Source: OFTM10 sp964196195
GTDB lineage: Bacteria > Actinomycetota > Acidimicrobiia > Acidimicrobiales > Aldehydirespiratoraceae
Direction: 5' to 3'
Length of the DNA stretch: 64,000 nt
Assembly (NCBI GenBank): GCA_964196195.1
Contig: CAXMSE010000014.1
Span: forward strand, 8,819 to 72,818
Each line of letters opens with the position of its first letter. Positions within the stretch are counted from its first letter, which is position 1. Positions 10,037 to 19,332 of this stretch are shown here, one piece after another. Below the pieces are notes generated by a model. It ran no database searches, was not told where the DNA came from, and saw only the letters and a program-made list of their open reading frames with translations. A program made the position numbers and the translations under genes.

Positions 10037-10570
10037 ATGCCCGTTGCCCGTGGCACCCAGATCAATTCGCGCAGCGCAGTCATGGTCGGTTTCACCGGCG
10101 TGATGATCGCCCTCGTTCTGGGCGCGGGTGTGGTGTGGCTTGCTCAGTCGAGCGGCGATGTCGAGATCCAGCTGGGCGACACCGATTTCGATGCCGGCTA
10201 TACCGGGCGCATTTCCTCCGAGATCGACGATCGAGGTCCGATTCTCTACTCCGACGTGGCCGGACGCAGCCGCGATCTCATCCTTCAACACCTCGGCGAC
10301 GACCCCGCTGTCGGATGGCTCGCCTTCGATGCCCGCCCGGTGGGCGAACCTCGCGGCTGCTTCTTCGAGTGGGACCGCGACGCCGATCGTTTCGAGCTCG
10401 TCAGCATCTCCGACGGCACCGATTGTTCGCCGGTCACGATGGACGGATCGGGCAATCTCTCATCTGGTGGCATCATCAACTCCTACCCCGTCAGCATCGA
10501 CGACGACAGCAACGTGCGGGTCGACATCAATTTCGATCCCGACGACCAATCCGAGGAGGACCAGGGATGA
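10037..10570 (+). CDS. Membrane-anchored protein of unknown function
   Basis: 177 aa. One hydrophobic segment (about residues 15-36, MVGFTGVMIALVLGAGVVWLA cut to its core) is followed by an acidic outside domain, so it is probably anchored with its C-terminus outside. The domain has two cysteines about 22 residues apart (GRPRGC-type context EPRGCFFEW and GTDCSPV), possibly a disulfide, and ends in a highly acidic tail. It overlaps the AlaX gene by 4 bp (ATGA). No family recognised; coupling to a tRNA-editing gene may be only positional. Confidence 0.8.
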   Translation: MPVARGTQINSRSAVMVGFTGVMIALVLGAGVVWLAQSSGDVEIQLGDTDFDAGYTGRISSEIDDRGPILYSDVAGRSRDLILQHLGDDPAVGWLAFDARPVGEPRGCFFEWDRDADRFELVSISDGTDCSPVTMDGSGNLSSGGIINSYPVSIDDDSNVRVDINFDPDDQSEEDQG

Positions 10571-11289
10571 CCACCACCGACCGCCTATATCTCCGAGACG
10601 CTCAGCTGAAGAGCTTCAGCGCCACGGTCACCGAGATCGACGAAGAGGGCAGGGTCGGGCTCGACCGCAGCGCGTTCTACCCCACCGGCGGAGGCCAGCC
10701 CCACGACACCGGCACCTTCTCCTGGGCGGGAGGATCCGCGCTCGTCACCGGAGTCAACGGCAGAGGGCCCACCGTTTTCCACGAGATCGACGGTGATGCA
10801 CCCCCGGCCGGCATGGAGGTTTCCGCCGAGATCGACTGGGAACGGCGTCACCAGCTGATGCGCACCCATACTGTCCTTCACATCTTGTGTGGAGTGATCT
10901 GGAACGAGTGGGCCACACCGGTCACGGGTGGAAACATGGAACCCCTCTCGGCCCGCATGGATTTCGAGTTCAACCCCCTGCCCGAAGGCTTTGCCGAACG
11001 CGTTGCCAAGTTGGTCAACGACGAGATCGCGGCCGATCGTCGCATCGAAGTCTCGTTTCTGCCCCGCGACATCGCCCTCGCCGACGACGCCCTGATCCGC
11101 ACCAAGGTCAATCTCATCCCCGATTCGGTCACCGAGATCCGAGTGGTCGACATCGTCGGACTCGACAAGCAGGCCGATGGCGGCACCCACGTCGCTCGCA
11201 CCGGCGAGATCGGCCGCTTCGAAGTGGTGAAAACGGAGTCCAAGGGCAAGGGCAACAAGCGCCTCAGGATCAAGCTCCACGACGCCTGA
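10567..11289 (+). CDS. Alanyl-tRNA editing protein, AlaX type, with altered zinc site
   Basis: 240 aa, medium-length AlaX: an N-terminal AlaRS-like beta domain (FYPTGGGQPHDTG) plus the tRNA_SAD editing domain. Known role: hydrolysis of Ser- or Gly-tRNA(Ala). The zinc motif HTVLH is present (His101, His105), and His208 lies in DGGTH. The Cys that normally stands four residues before this His (CGGTH) is Asp204 here. Either Asp coordinates zinc or the site is changed. ATG at 10567 overlaps the previous stop. Confidence 0.85.
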   Translation: MTTTDRLYLRDAQLKSFSATVTEIDEEGRVGLDRSAFYPTGGGQPHDTGTFSWAGGSALVTGVNGRGPTVFHEIDGDAPPAGMEVSAEIDWERRHQLMRTHTVLHILCGVIWNEWATPVTGGNMEPLSARMDFEFNPLPEGFAERVAKLVNDEIAADRRIEVSFLPRDIALADDALIRTKVNLIPDSVTEIRVVDIVGLDKQADGGTHVARTGEIGRFEVVKTESKGKGNKRLRIKLHDA

Positions 11290-11294
11290 GAGAT

Positions 11295-12545
11295 ATGGTC
11301 ACCGGCATGGAACTGGCCGACATCGACCTGTCCGACATCGAAGAATTCTGGACTCGCCCCATGGCCGAGCGGGAGGCGGCATTCGCCACCCTCCGACGCG
11401 ACGACCCGATCAGGTTCTTCGCCGAGGCCGACACCGAATTCCTGCCCACCGGCCCCGGCTACTGGGCGATCACCAGGCATGCCGACGTGATGGAGGCGAG
11501 CCGTCAGGCCGACTTGTTCTGCTCGGGCAAGGGCACCAACATCCCCGACCTACCGCCCGAGTTCAACGAGTTCTTCGGGTCGATGATCAGCCTCGACGAT
11601 CCTCGCCATGCCCGACTTCGCAAGCTCGTCTCGGCCGGATTCACACCCCGAATGTTGGCCAAGCTCGAGGCCGACGTGCACACCGCGGCCACAGCTGTAG
11701 TCGACGGCATCATCGACAAGGGCAGCTGCGACTTCGTTCCCGAGGTTGCAGCGCGCCTGCCCCTGAAGATCATCTGCGACATGATGGCGATCCCCGAAAG
11801 CCAGCAGGACTTCGTCTTCGACCAGACCAACATCATCTTGAGCCAGGGCGACCCCGAATACATCCCCGATGGGTCCGACATTCTCGGGGCGTTCCTCACC
11901 GCCGGCGCCAACCTCGCAGCCCTCATGACCGAAGTGGCCGATAGCCGCCGTGGCTCCGGCGGCGACGATCTCACCACCGCTCTCGTCAACGCGGAGATCG
12001 ACGGCGATCGGCTCACCGCCGAAGAGATTCAGAGCTTCTTCGTACTGCTGTGCGCGGCAGGCAACGAGACCACCCGCACCGCGATCTCATGGGGTCTGCA
12101 CTATCTCACCGAGAATCCCGATCAGCGCCGCCGTTGGGTCGACCATTACGACGCGCTCGCGCCCACCGCGGTGGAGGAGATCGTTCGCCTGTCGAGCCCG
12201 GTCGTGCACTTCCGGCGCACCGTCACCCGTGACGGTGCCCGACTCGGCAATCACGAATTCTCCGAGGGCGACAAGATCGTCCTCTGGTACAACTCAGCCA
12301 ACCGCGACGAGCTTGTGTTCGACGACCCCGACGGGTTCGACATCGGTCGCGACCCCAACAACCATGTCGGGTTCGGCGGGCCCGGACCCCACTTCTGCCT
12401 CGGCGCTCACCTGGCCCGCCGGGAGATCACCGTCATGTTCAGCGAGCTACTCACCCGGCTCCCCGACATCCATGCCACCGCCGCCCCCGACCGTCTGAGG
12501 TCCAACTTCATCAACGGCGTGAAACACCTCCCCTGCGCGTGGTAA
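11295..12545 (+). CDS. Cytochrome P450
   Basis: 416-aa soluble bacterial P450. I-helix AGNETTR (255-261) with the Glu-Thr proton relay, K-helix EEIVR (294-298, the ExxR motif), and heme loop FGGPGPHFCLG with the thiolate Cys368. The AGNETTR form and the overall pattern recall the actinobacterial CYP124/125/142 group that acts on sterols and branched lipids, but the subfamily is inference only. No ferredoxin or reductase gene is adjacent. Starts 5 bp behind the AlaX stop and ends 28 bp from the convergent ClC gene. Confidence 0.93.
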   Translation: MVTGMELADIDLSDIEEFWTRPMAEREAAFATLRRDDPIRFFAEADTEFLPTGPGYWAITRHADVMEASRQADLFCSGKGTNIPDLPPEFNEFFGSMISLDDPRHARLRKLVSAGFTPRMLAKLEADVHTAATAVVDGIIDKGSCDFVPEVAARLPLKIICDMMAIPESQQDFVFDQTNIILSQGDPEYIPDGSDILGAFLTAGANLAALMTEVADSRRGSGGDDLTTALVNAEIDGDRLTAEEIQSFFVLLCAAGNETTRTAISWGLHYLTENPDQRRRWVDHYDALAPTAVEEIVRLSSPVVHFRRTVTRDGARLGNHEFSEGDKIVLWYNSANRDELVFDDPDGFDIGRDPNNHVGFGGPGPHFCLGAHLARREITVMFSELLTRLPDIHATAAPDRLRSNFINGVKHLPCAW

Positions 12546-12573
12546 TGGTCGCCTCGTTAGAGCGGCGTCCGCG

Positions 12574-14724
12574 CTAGTCGGAAGAATCGGGTGCGATGTC
12601 GTGAACGATCACACACGGAACATCGACTCGCCGAGCCACTCCCGCCGGAAGATTCGACCGCAGCCAGCGTGACGACCCGGGCGGGAGCGTGGAGAGCACG
12701 ATTCCCTCTGCCGTCTCGCGCTTCAGCGCATGCTCGATCGCCGCCAGGGGGTCGGCATCACCAATCTCCCCACTGCTCGCAGCCCCGAGATCGGCCAACA
12801 GACCCAGCTGCATCTCGAGCTGATCTCGGGCGGCGGTGAGATCGCCGCCGGCGGCAAGAGGCACGACCACATGGAAACGCATCTGGGGGCTACGCCGAAC
12901 CCTGTCGGCCAGTTCAGCCATGAGGGCATCGCCACCGAGTGAGCGGTTTCCCACCACCAGGCAGCGCGAGCCGATCTTGTCTCGTCGCTGCAACATGGGA
13001 GCCAACCATCCCTGGTCGAGGCGCTCGAGAGCGAGCTCGTCGCTTCGCGAGCGCACGATGTCGGCCCGGGTGCAGATTCCGACCAGGAGGCCCTCTTCGA
13101 GCACAGGAAGATGGGTGATCCCCTCGTCTGCCATTCGCTGCATCGCGTCGACCAGGCTGGCCTGGGGCCCGATGCTCACCACGTCGGAGGGAACGATCTC
13201 GGTGACCAGCGAGTCGCGGGGGAGGTCCTGACTTATCAGGTCGCGACGAGACACCATCCCCAGACATCGACCCTCTTCATCGATGATCGGGAATGCCCCC
13301 CTGTCGCCCCGGGCGATGCGATCGGCCACCTCCCCGACCGTGGTATCGACATCGACGGTGTCGACAACCCGATTCATCACATCGACCACCGCCGTGGTGC
13401 GAAGCGAGTCGGCCACCAGCTCGCCACCCACCCGGATGCCCCGACGGGAGAGTTTCTCGGTGTAGATGCTCTCGCTCGACAGGGCACTGAACACCAGAGC
13501 CGCCATCACGGTGGCCAGCATCAGGGGCAACAGCACGTCGAAGTCTCTCGTGAGCTCGAACACGAAGATGATCGACGTGAGCGGGGCACTAGTGGCCGCG
13601 CCGAACACCGCGGCCATGGCGACCACCGCAAACGCGCCTTCGGAGACCTCGAGCCCCGGGGCCACTTCCAGGGTGATGATGGCGAATATCCCGCCGAAGG
13701 TGGCGCCCATCAATAAGGTGGGCGCCAGCGTGCCTCCGGAGGTGCCCGAACCCAGAGCTACCCACCACGACACCGCCTTCGCCGCCAGCAGGGCGACAAG
13801 GGCGGTGAGGGTGAGTTCGCCGGCCAGCACATCGTCGACCACGTCGGTGCCCACACCCAACGCCTGCGGAACGAGCAGGCCGATGCCGGCAAAGACCAGA
13901 GAACCGATGAGGGGTTGCCAGAACAACGGGATCGTCGACACCCGGAACTGGCGCTCCGCGAAGAAGAGGCCACGGGCGATGACCACCGCCGCGATGCCAC
14001 ACGCAAGTCCGAGGATGGCGAATACGGGAAGGGCGGGAAGCCCGGCGTAGTCGTGCTGAGGGACGGTGAACAGGGGGCCGGTGCCGAAGACCGCCGAATG
14101 AATTCCTCCCGCGATGGAGGTGGCGACCACCAGGGGTATCAGCGACCGCATCGACAGCTCGAACAGCAGTAGTTCGATCGCCAGCAGGATCGACGCCAGC
14201 GGAGCACCAAAGGTGGCGGCCATGCCTGCCGCCGCGCCCGAGGCGAGAAGGATCTTGCGTTCCGACGGGGTGACCCTGAGGATCTGCCCGACGAGGGAGC
14301 CGATCGCGCCGCCGGTGACGATGATCGGGCCCTCGGCACCGAAGGGGGCGCCGGTGCCGATGGCAACCGCCGCGGAGAAGGGCTTGGCCACCGCGGTGCG
14401 AGGAGCGATGCGGCTCTGGCGGCGCAACACCGCTTCCATCGCTTCGGGAATTCCGTGGCCCCGGATGACCGGTGCGAATCGGGCGATGGAAGCCACCAGC
14501 AGGGCACCGAGAGCGGCGACGATGGGTAACCGGGGCGATGGTTCGAGATCGGCGAGAGATGGGATCTCTCCCCACCCCCATTCACCGAACAGGGCCAGAT
14601 GGGTGATCAGGCTGATGGTGCGAACCAGGAGGTACGCCGCGCCCCCTGCCGCGGTGCCGACGATGACGGCGAGTCCGACGAGGAACAATTGGCGACGGGT
14701 CGGCTGCGAGAGCGCTAGCGCCAT
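12574..14724 (-). CDS. ClC-family chloride channel/antiporter with CBS pair and USP-like domain
   Basis: 716 aa. Residues about 10-420 form the ClC membrane domain: GHGIPEA, GAEGPIIVTGG (the gating-glutamate loop, usually GxEGP) and GSGTSGGTLAP. Two CBS repeats follow (about 435-560; AFPIIDEEGRCLGMVS and HLPVLEEGLLVGIC), usually nucleotide sensors. The C-terminal 140 residues look like a universal-stress-type fold ending in VPCVIVHD. ATG at 14724 is preferred to TTG at 14727. The gating Glu suggests a Cl-/H+ antiporter (inference). Confidence 0.92.
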   Translation of the reverse strand: MALALSQPTRRQLFLVGLAVIVGTAAGGAAYLLVRTISLITHLALFGEWGWGEIPSLADLEPSPRLPIVAALGALLVASIARFAPVIRGHGIPEAMEAVLRRQSRIAPRTAVAKPFSAAVAIGTGAPFGAEGPIIVTGGAIGSLVGQILRVTPSERKILLASGAAAGMAATFGAPLASILLAIELLLFELSMRSLIPLVVATSIAGGIHSAVFGTGPLFTVPQHDYAGLPALPVFAILGLACGIAAVVIARGLFFAERQFRVSTIPLFWQPLIGSLVFAGIGLLVPQALGVGTDVVDDVLAGELTLTALVALLAAKAVSWWVALGSGTSGGTLAPTLLMGATFGGIFAIITLEVAPGLEVSEGAFAVVAMAAVFGAATSAPLTSIIFVFELTRDFDVLLPLMLATVMAALVFSALSSESIYTEKLSRRGIRVGGELVADSLRTTAVVDVMNRVVDTVDVDTTVGEVADRIARGDRGAFPIIDEEGRCLGMVSRRDLISQDLPRDSLVTEIVPSDVVSIGPQASLVDAMQRMADEGITHLPVLEEGLLVGICTRADIVRSRSDELALERLDQGWLAPMLQRRDKIGSRCLVVGNRSLGGDALMAELADRVRRSPQMRFHVVVPLAAGGDLTAARDQLEMQLGLLADLGAASSGEIGDADPLAAIEHALKRETAEGIVLSTLPPGSSRWLRSNLPAGVARRVDVPCVIVHDIAPDSSD

Positions 14725-14794
14725 CAAAAGGCCTGGGCGGCGCGGGAGGCCACTGGTCCGAGTCGGGACATGCTCGAACAGTAGCGTCGGGGAA

Positions 14795-17014
14795 TCAGAT
14801 CTTCTCCAACGGTGCCCAGGAGAGCAGGAGCCGCTTCTCTCCCACGCTCGGAAAATGGATGCTCGCCTCGGCCTTGTCGCCGGCGCCTTCGATGTCGATG
14901 ATCACACCTTCTCCCCACTGGGAATGGCGGACATCGTCGCCCACCCGAAGCCCCATGCCCTCAGCACCCGAGGGGCTGGGCCGGCCCGACCCGGCCAGGG
15001 CCTGGTCTACCATTCGATCACGGCTCGAGCTGATCTGGTTGTGGCCGGCGCCGATGCGTTGACGATCCGGTCTCGCCCCACGATCGCGGCGCGATCTCAA
15101 CATCCGTGAACCACCGATCTCGTCTATGAGCTCCGACGGGATCTCATCGAGGAAGCGACTCGGCGGGTTGTACTGGGTGGTGCCGTGCATCATTCGGCTC
15201 CAAGCGCTCGTGAGATGGAGGCGCTGCATGGCCCGGGTGATGCCCACGTAGGCCAGGCGCCGCTCCTCTTCGAGTTCGTGGGGATCGCCGAGCGAGCGGA
15301 TATGGGGGAATACGCCATCTTCCATGCCGATGACGAACACCACCGGATACTCCAGGCCCTTGGCCGAGTGCAGGGTCATGAGCGTGACCGACGACTCCTC
15401 ATCGTCGAGACTGTCGGTGTCGCTCACGAGGCTTATCTGCTCGAGGAAGTCGTCGACGGTGTCGTATTCACGGGCCATACCGACCAACTCGGAGAGGTTC
15501 TCGAGCCGTCCCTCGGCTTCGACAGACCGCTCGGTCTGGAGATCCTCCAGATAACCAGACCGCTCGAGTGCCTCTTCCAAGATGACGGCGGGCCCGGCAC
15601 CGAGGCGACGTATATCGGTGGTGAATTCGAGGAACTTCTCGATACCGGTGGCGGCACGCCCACCCACCCCGGCCTCCTCGAACCGCAACACGGCCTGATC
15701 GAAGGTCTCGCCGTGGGCGGCGGCCCAGGCATCGAGCTTCCCGATGGATGAGTCGCCCACCCCGCGCTTGGGCACATTGATGATCCGCTTCGTGCTCACC
15801 TCGTCGGTGGGGTTGACGATCGCCCTCAGATAGCCGACGGCGTCCTTTACCTCTCGCCGGTCGTAGAACCGGGTGCCGCCCACAACCTTGTAGGGGATGC
15901 CAACCCGCACCAGGAACTCCTCGAGCACCCGGGACTGGCTGTTGGTGCGGTAGAAGGCGGCCATCTCGCTCCACCGCATGTGTTCGTGGTCGTGAAGCTT
16001 GGCCATCTCATTGGCCACGTACTGGGCCTCATCTGACTCGTCGTCGGCGTGATACCGGATGATCTTCTCGCCCGCGCCCTGATCGGTCCAGAGGTCCTTC
16101 GGCTTGCGCCCGACGTTTTTGGCGATCACGGCGTTGGCGGCATCGAGAATCGATTGGGTGCTGCGGTAGTTCTGTTCGAGCACCACCACCGTGGCGTCGG
16201 GGAAGGCCTCCTCGAACTCGAGGATGTTGCGTATGTCGGCGCCTCTGAATCGGTAGATCGACTGGTCGTCGTCGCCGACTACCGTGACCTGGCGGTGCTT
16301 CTCACTGAGCATCAGCACGATCTCGTTCTGGACCGGGTTGGTGTCCTGGTATTCGTCGACGAGGACATGGCCGAAGCGATCGCGCCAGTGGCCGAGGACA
16401 CCAGGCTGGGTACGGAACAGTTCAACTGTGCGCATCAGGAGATCGTCGAAGTCCATCGCTGCGGCACCGAGAAGGCGGCGCTGATACTCCGTGTAGATGT
16501 CGGCGATCCGCCGCTCGAAAGTCTGGGACGCGTTCCTGGCATAGAGCTCTGCGGAAATGTTGTCGTTCTTCGCCGCGGAGACGGCGGCATGGACAGACCG
16601 GGGCGGGAAACGTTTGGGATCGAGGTTGAGATCACGGATGACGTAGCCCGTGAGCCGGACGGCATCGGCCTGGTCGTAGATGGAGAAGCGGCCGGGAAAC
16701 CCGAGCCGCTCCACGTCGCGGCGCAGGATGCGCACACAGGCGGAATGGAATGTGGACACCCACATCTTCTCTGCCACCGGGCCGATGAGGCCTCCCACCC
16801 GGCTCTTCATTTCGCCCGCGGCCTTGTTGGTGAAGGTGATGGCGAGGATCTCGAACGGCGACAGTCCCTGATCGATCAGGTGGGCTATGCGATGGGTGAG
16901 GACACGGGTTTTGCCCGATCCCGCGCCGGCCACCACCAGGAGGGGTCCACCCTCGTGCAGGACGGCATCGTATTGGGCCGGGTTGAGGCCGTCGAGAAGC
17001 GGAGAATCCGACAT
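14795..17014 (-). CDS. pcrA: ATP-dependent DNA helicase, UvrD/PcrA
   Basis: 739-aa superfamily 1A helicase for repair and replication-fork clearance. Walker A AGAGSGKT with Lys36, motif Ia ITFTNKAAGEM, motif II VDEYQDTN, motif III VGDDDQSIYRFRGAD, motif IV EQNYRS, motif V VTLMTLHSAKGLE and motif VI YVGITRA. The C-terminal GDDVRHSQWGEGVI block is the PcrA/UvrD Tudor-like RNA polymerase contact domain. ATG 17014 has AGGGTGG upstream; GTG 17023 is in frame but has a poorer context. Confidence 0.96.
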   Translation of the reverse strand: MSDSPLLDGLNPAQYDAVLHEGGPLLVVAGAGSGKTRVLTHRIAHLIDQGLSPFEILAITFTNKAAGEMKSRVGGLIGPVAEKMWVSTFHSACVRILRRDVERLGFPGRFSIYDQADAVRLTGYVIRDLNLDPKRFPPRSVHAAVSAAKNDNISAELYARNASQTFERRIADIYTEYQRRLLGAAAMDFDDLLMRTVELFRTQPGVLGHWRDRFGHVLVDEYQDTNPVQNEIVLMLSEKHRQVTVVGDDDQSIYRFRGADIRNILEFEEAFPDATVVVLEQNYRSTQSILDAANAVIAKNVGRKPKDLWTDQGAGEKIIRYHADDESDEAQYVANEMAKLHDHEHMRWSEMAAFYRTNSQSRVLEEFLVRVGIPYKVVGGTRFYDRREVKDAVGYLRAIVNPTDEVSTKRIINVPKRGVGDSSIGKLDAWAAAHGETFDQAVLRFEEAGVGGRAATGIEKFLEFTTDIRRLGAGPAVILEEALERSGYLEDLQTERSVEAEGRLENLSELVGMAREYDTVDDFLEQISLVSDTDSLDDEESSVTLMTLHSAKGLEYPVVFVIGMEDGVFPHIRSLGDPHELEEERRLAYVGITRAMQRLHLTSAWSRMMHGTTQYNPPSRFLDEIPSELIDEIGGSRMLRSRRDRGARPDRQRIGAGHNQISSSRDRMVDQALAGSGRPSPSGAEGMGLRVGDDVRHSQWGEGVIIDIEGAGDKAEASIHFPSVGEKRLLLSWAPLEKI

Positions 17015-17049
17015 TCTTGCCACCCTAGCGAGACCGGATGACAGCCAAC

Positions 17050-17739
17050 TCAGCCCCGTCCGAGGAGCTTGTAGCCCACCCCGCGCACGGTGACGATGTG
17101 TTGGGGTCGTCCGTCGTCGGGTGCCACCTTCGCTCGAAGCCGCTTTATATGAACATCGAGGGTCTTGGTATCGCCCACATAATCACTGCCCCACACCTGC
17201 TCGATCAGATCCGCCCGACTCACCACCGTGTCGGGGCGTTCCATGAGGACAGCCAGCAAGTCGAACTCCTTGGGAGGGAGCCTCACCTGCTGCCCATCGA
17301 GGGTGACCTCATGGCGTTCACGGTCGAGCACGAGCGCCCCGACCTCTAGGCGTTCCGTTCCTCTTCTCGTCTTCACCGAGCGACGCAGCACCGTTCGCAT
17401 CCGGGCCACCAGTTCCCGCACCCGGTAAGGCTTGGCGATGTAGTCGTCGGCTCCGATCTCCAGTGCCACCACCGCATCGATCTCCTCGTTTCGGGCGGAG
17501 ACCATGATCACGGGGGTGTCGTGGGTGGACCGGATCTGTCGACACACGTCGATCCCCGACATTCGCGGCAACATCACATCGAGCAGCACGATGTCGGGCT
17601 CGGTTGCCGCGAAGCGCTCGAGCGCTTCCTCGCCATCGGCGGCCAGGTCGACCACAAACCCTTCTCGAGTCAACATCTGGCGCAGGCTCTCTCTGAAGGC
17701 TTCCTCGTCGTCGACGACGAGCACGTGTACGCCGATCAC
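17050..17739 (-). CDS. OmpR-family response regulator, RegX3/PhoB-like
   Basis: 229 aa. The receiver domain (1-120) has the acidic pair Asp10-Asp11, phospho-acceptor Asp54 in LLDVMLPRMSG and conserved Lys in DDYIAKPY. The C-terminal winged helix (about 135-228) has LPPKEFDLLAVL and TLDVHIKRLRAKV. Its first codons overlap the end of the PhoU-kinase gene by 4 bp, so it is the cognate regulator of that kinase. By family and context it probably controls phosphate-starvation genes, including the divergent transporter (inference). Confidence 0.93.
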   Translation of the reverse strand: MIGVHVLVVDDEEAFRESLRQMLTREGFVVDLAADGEEALERFAATEPDIVLLDVMLPRMSGIDVCRQIRSTHDTPVIMVSARNEEIDAVVALEIGADDYIAKPYRVRELVARMRTVLRRSVKTRRGTERLEVGALVLDRERHEVTLDGQQVRLPPKEFDLLAVLMERPDTVVSRADLIEQVWGSDYVGDTKTLDVHIKRLRAKVAPDDGRPQHIVTVRGVGYKLLGRG

Positions 17740-19184
17740 GCCGAAACCTCCGGCTGGCGCGGCAGTTCGAGGGTGAAGGTCGACCCTTCACCCGGCTTTG
17801 ACTCCACGAGGATGCGTCCGCCATGAAGCTGGGCCACGTGACGCACGATAGACAAGCCGAGGCCGGTTCCGCCGGTCTCACGACTTCGGGCCCGGTCGAC
17901 GCGGTAGAAACGTTCGAATACCCGCTCGAGATCGATTCTGGGAATACCGACGCCGTCGTCGCGCACCGCCACCGCCACCAGCATCTCGAAGGCATCCACC
18001 GACACCACCACCGTCGCACCCTCATCGGAGTATCGAACGGCGTTGTCGAGAAGGTTGGTGAGGGCTCGAACCAGCTGGCGCCGATCACCAGGCACACGGA
18101 GGTCGTCAGGGACAGGCCCAACATCGAGGTCGACCCGATTCGCTCTGGCGAAGGAAGCTGTGGCATCGATGGAGCGGCCCACCACGTTCGCTACCGATAC
18201 CTGCTCCACCGCGGCCGGCGCATCCTCGAGACGGGTGAGCTCGAGCAGATCGTCGATGATGTCTTCAACTCGACTCGACTCACGGTGGAGGAGTTCGGCG
18301 AGGCGGTCGCGATCCTCGTCGTCGTCAGCCTCCGACATCGCCTCGGCGAGAATACTCATCGCCGCGATGGGCGTCTTGAGTTCGTGGGAGACATTGGCCA
18401 CGAAGTCGCGCCGTATCGCGTCGACCCTCCGCTCCTCCGCGATCGAATCGATCACGGCCATCCCCCGGGCACCGCCCGCGCCGGGGGGCTCGCTCGACCC
18501 GACGACCCGGTCACGGGTGATGGCCTCCACCCCCGGTAGTCGACCGTCCACCATGAATCGAACCCGTTCGCCGATGTTGCCGGCGTGATCACCGATCCGC
18601 TCGTAGAACCTTCCCACCAGGGCAAGCTGCATCGCCTGTTGAGCATCGATGCGGCCCCGACGAGCATCCTGGATGACCGTCTGGATATAGGTGCTGTGAA
18701 GGTCGTCGAGGACGTCGTCGAGTTCGACGATCGATGCGGCCAACTTGGCGTCGCGACCGGTCAGGGACTCGCCGGCCCGACGAAAGAGTGTCTGGGCCTG
18801 CACCGACATTCGAGCTATGAGATCACGAACCTGATCGGCGGGACGCGCCCCCTGGAGCCGGCCGATCGCCTTCGCGATGTTCGCCGTGAGATCCGCGCTG
18901 CGCCCGATTGCGCCGTTGATGTACAACGCCGCCACCACGAAGCGCAGGTCGACGTCGACCAGTTGATCCGACACCAACGCTTCGATGCACTGCTCCTCGA
19001 CATGCAGGGAGCGCAGGTCCATGTCGTCATCGGCCGCGATGATCTCATCGGCCAGTTCGACGTCGGCATCGAGCATCGCCGATGTGACCTCAGCGATACG
19101 CTCGGCCACGTCGTCGGCCATGGAGATGAGCTCGCTCTCGATCTGTCCGAGACGATCACTGGGGGGTGGAGGAATCTCGCTCAC
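17736..19184 (-). CDS. PhoU domain fused to a soluble histidine kinase
   Basis: 482 aa from GTG 19184. Residues about 10-215 are a PhoU domain with its second metal motif intact (RFYERIGDHAGNIGERV, 192-208) and the first in weaker form (IGRSADLTANIA). Residues 250-482 are a kinase core: H-box VSHELKTPI with His267, N-box TNLLDNAVRYS, G1 DDGVGIP, F-box FERFYRVD and G2 GTGLGLSIV. There is no membrane segment, unlike SenX3 or PhoR. PhoU normally relays transporter state to the kinase as a separate protein; here the two are one chain. ATG/GTG starts further up to 19277 are possible but would extend into the shared promoter. Confidence 0.93.
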   Translation of the reverse strand: MSEIPPPPSDRLGQIESELISMADDVAERIAEVTSAMLDADVELADEIIAADDDMDLRSLHVEEQCIEALVSDQLVDVDLRFVVAALYINGAIGRSADLTANIAKAIGRLQGARPADQVRDLIARMSVQAQTLFRRAGESLTGRDAKLAASIVELDDVLDDLHSTYIQTVIQDARRGRIDAQQAMQLALVGRFYERIGDHAGNIGERVRFMVDGRLPGVEAITRDRVVGSSEPPGAGGARGMAVIDSIAEERRVDAIRRDFVANVSHELKTPIAAMSILAEAMSEADDDEDRDRLAELLHRESSRVEDIIDDLLELTRLEDAPAAVEQVSVANVVGRSIDATASFARANRVDLDVGPVPDDLRVPGDRRQLVRALTNLLDNAVRYSDEGATVVVSVDAFEMLVAVAVRDDGVGIPRIDLERVFERFYRVDRARSRETGGTGLGLSIVRHVAQLHGGRILVESKPGEGSTFTLELPRQPEVSA

Positions 19185-19332
19185 GACTGTCGAAGCTTGG
19201 CCATCACCATGACGGTAGAGCAAAACGCGGTGCCAGATGAACGCCACGAGAGCCGAAGGTGAACATTCGCTGAACAAACATCGCGAGGTCTCGACCCTCC
19301 CATCGGCGGATTGTTACGTTGCGTCCGGAGCT
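19185..19332. promoter_or_regulatory. Divergent promoter region with PHO-box-like direct repeat
   Basis: 148-bp gap between the PhoU-kinase gene and the phosphate transporter. On the minus strand GTTCA occurs twice exactly 11 bp apart (19275-19271 and 19264-19260; second copy extends as GTTCACC). Direct GTTCA-type repeats with 11-bp period are the known actinobacterial PHO box form bound by PhoP/RegX3-type regulators. Placed between the regulator's own operon and a Pi transporter, it is a good candidate operator for both. I cannot assign -10/-35 boxes with confidence. Confidence 0.6.

Noticed and set aside
19185..19277. N-terminal extension of the PhoU-kinase up to 19277
   Set aside because: The additional codons are not PhoU-like and would overlap the PHO-box-like repeat and the divergent promoter.
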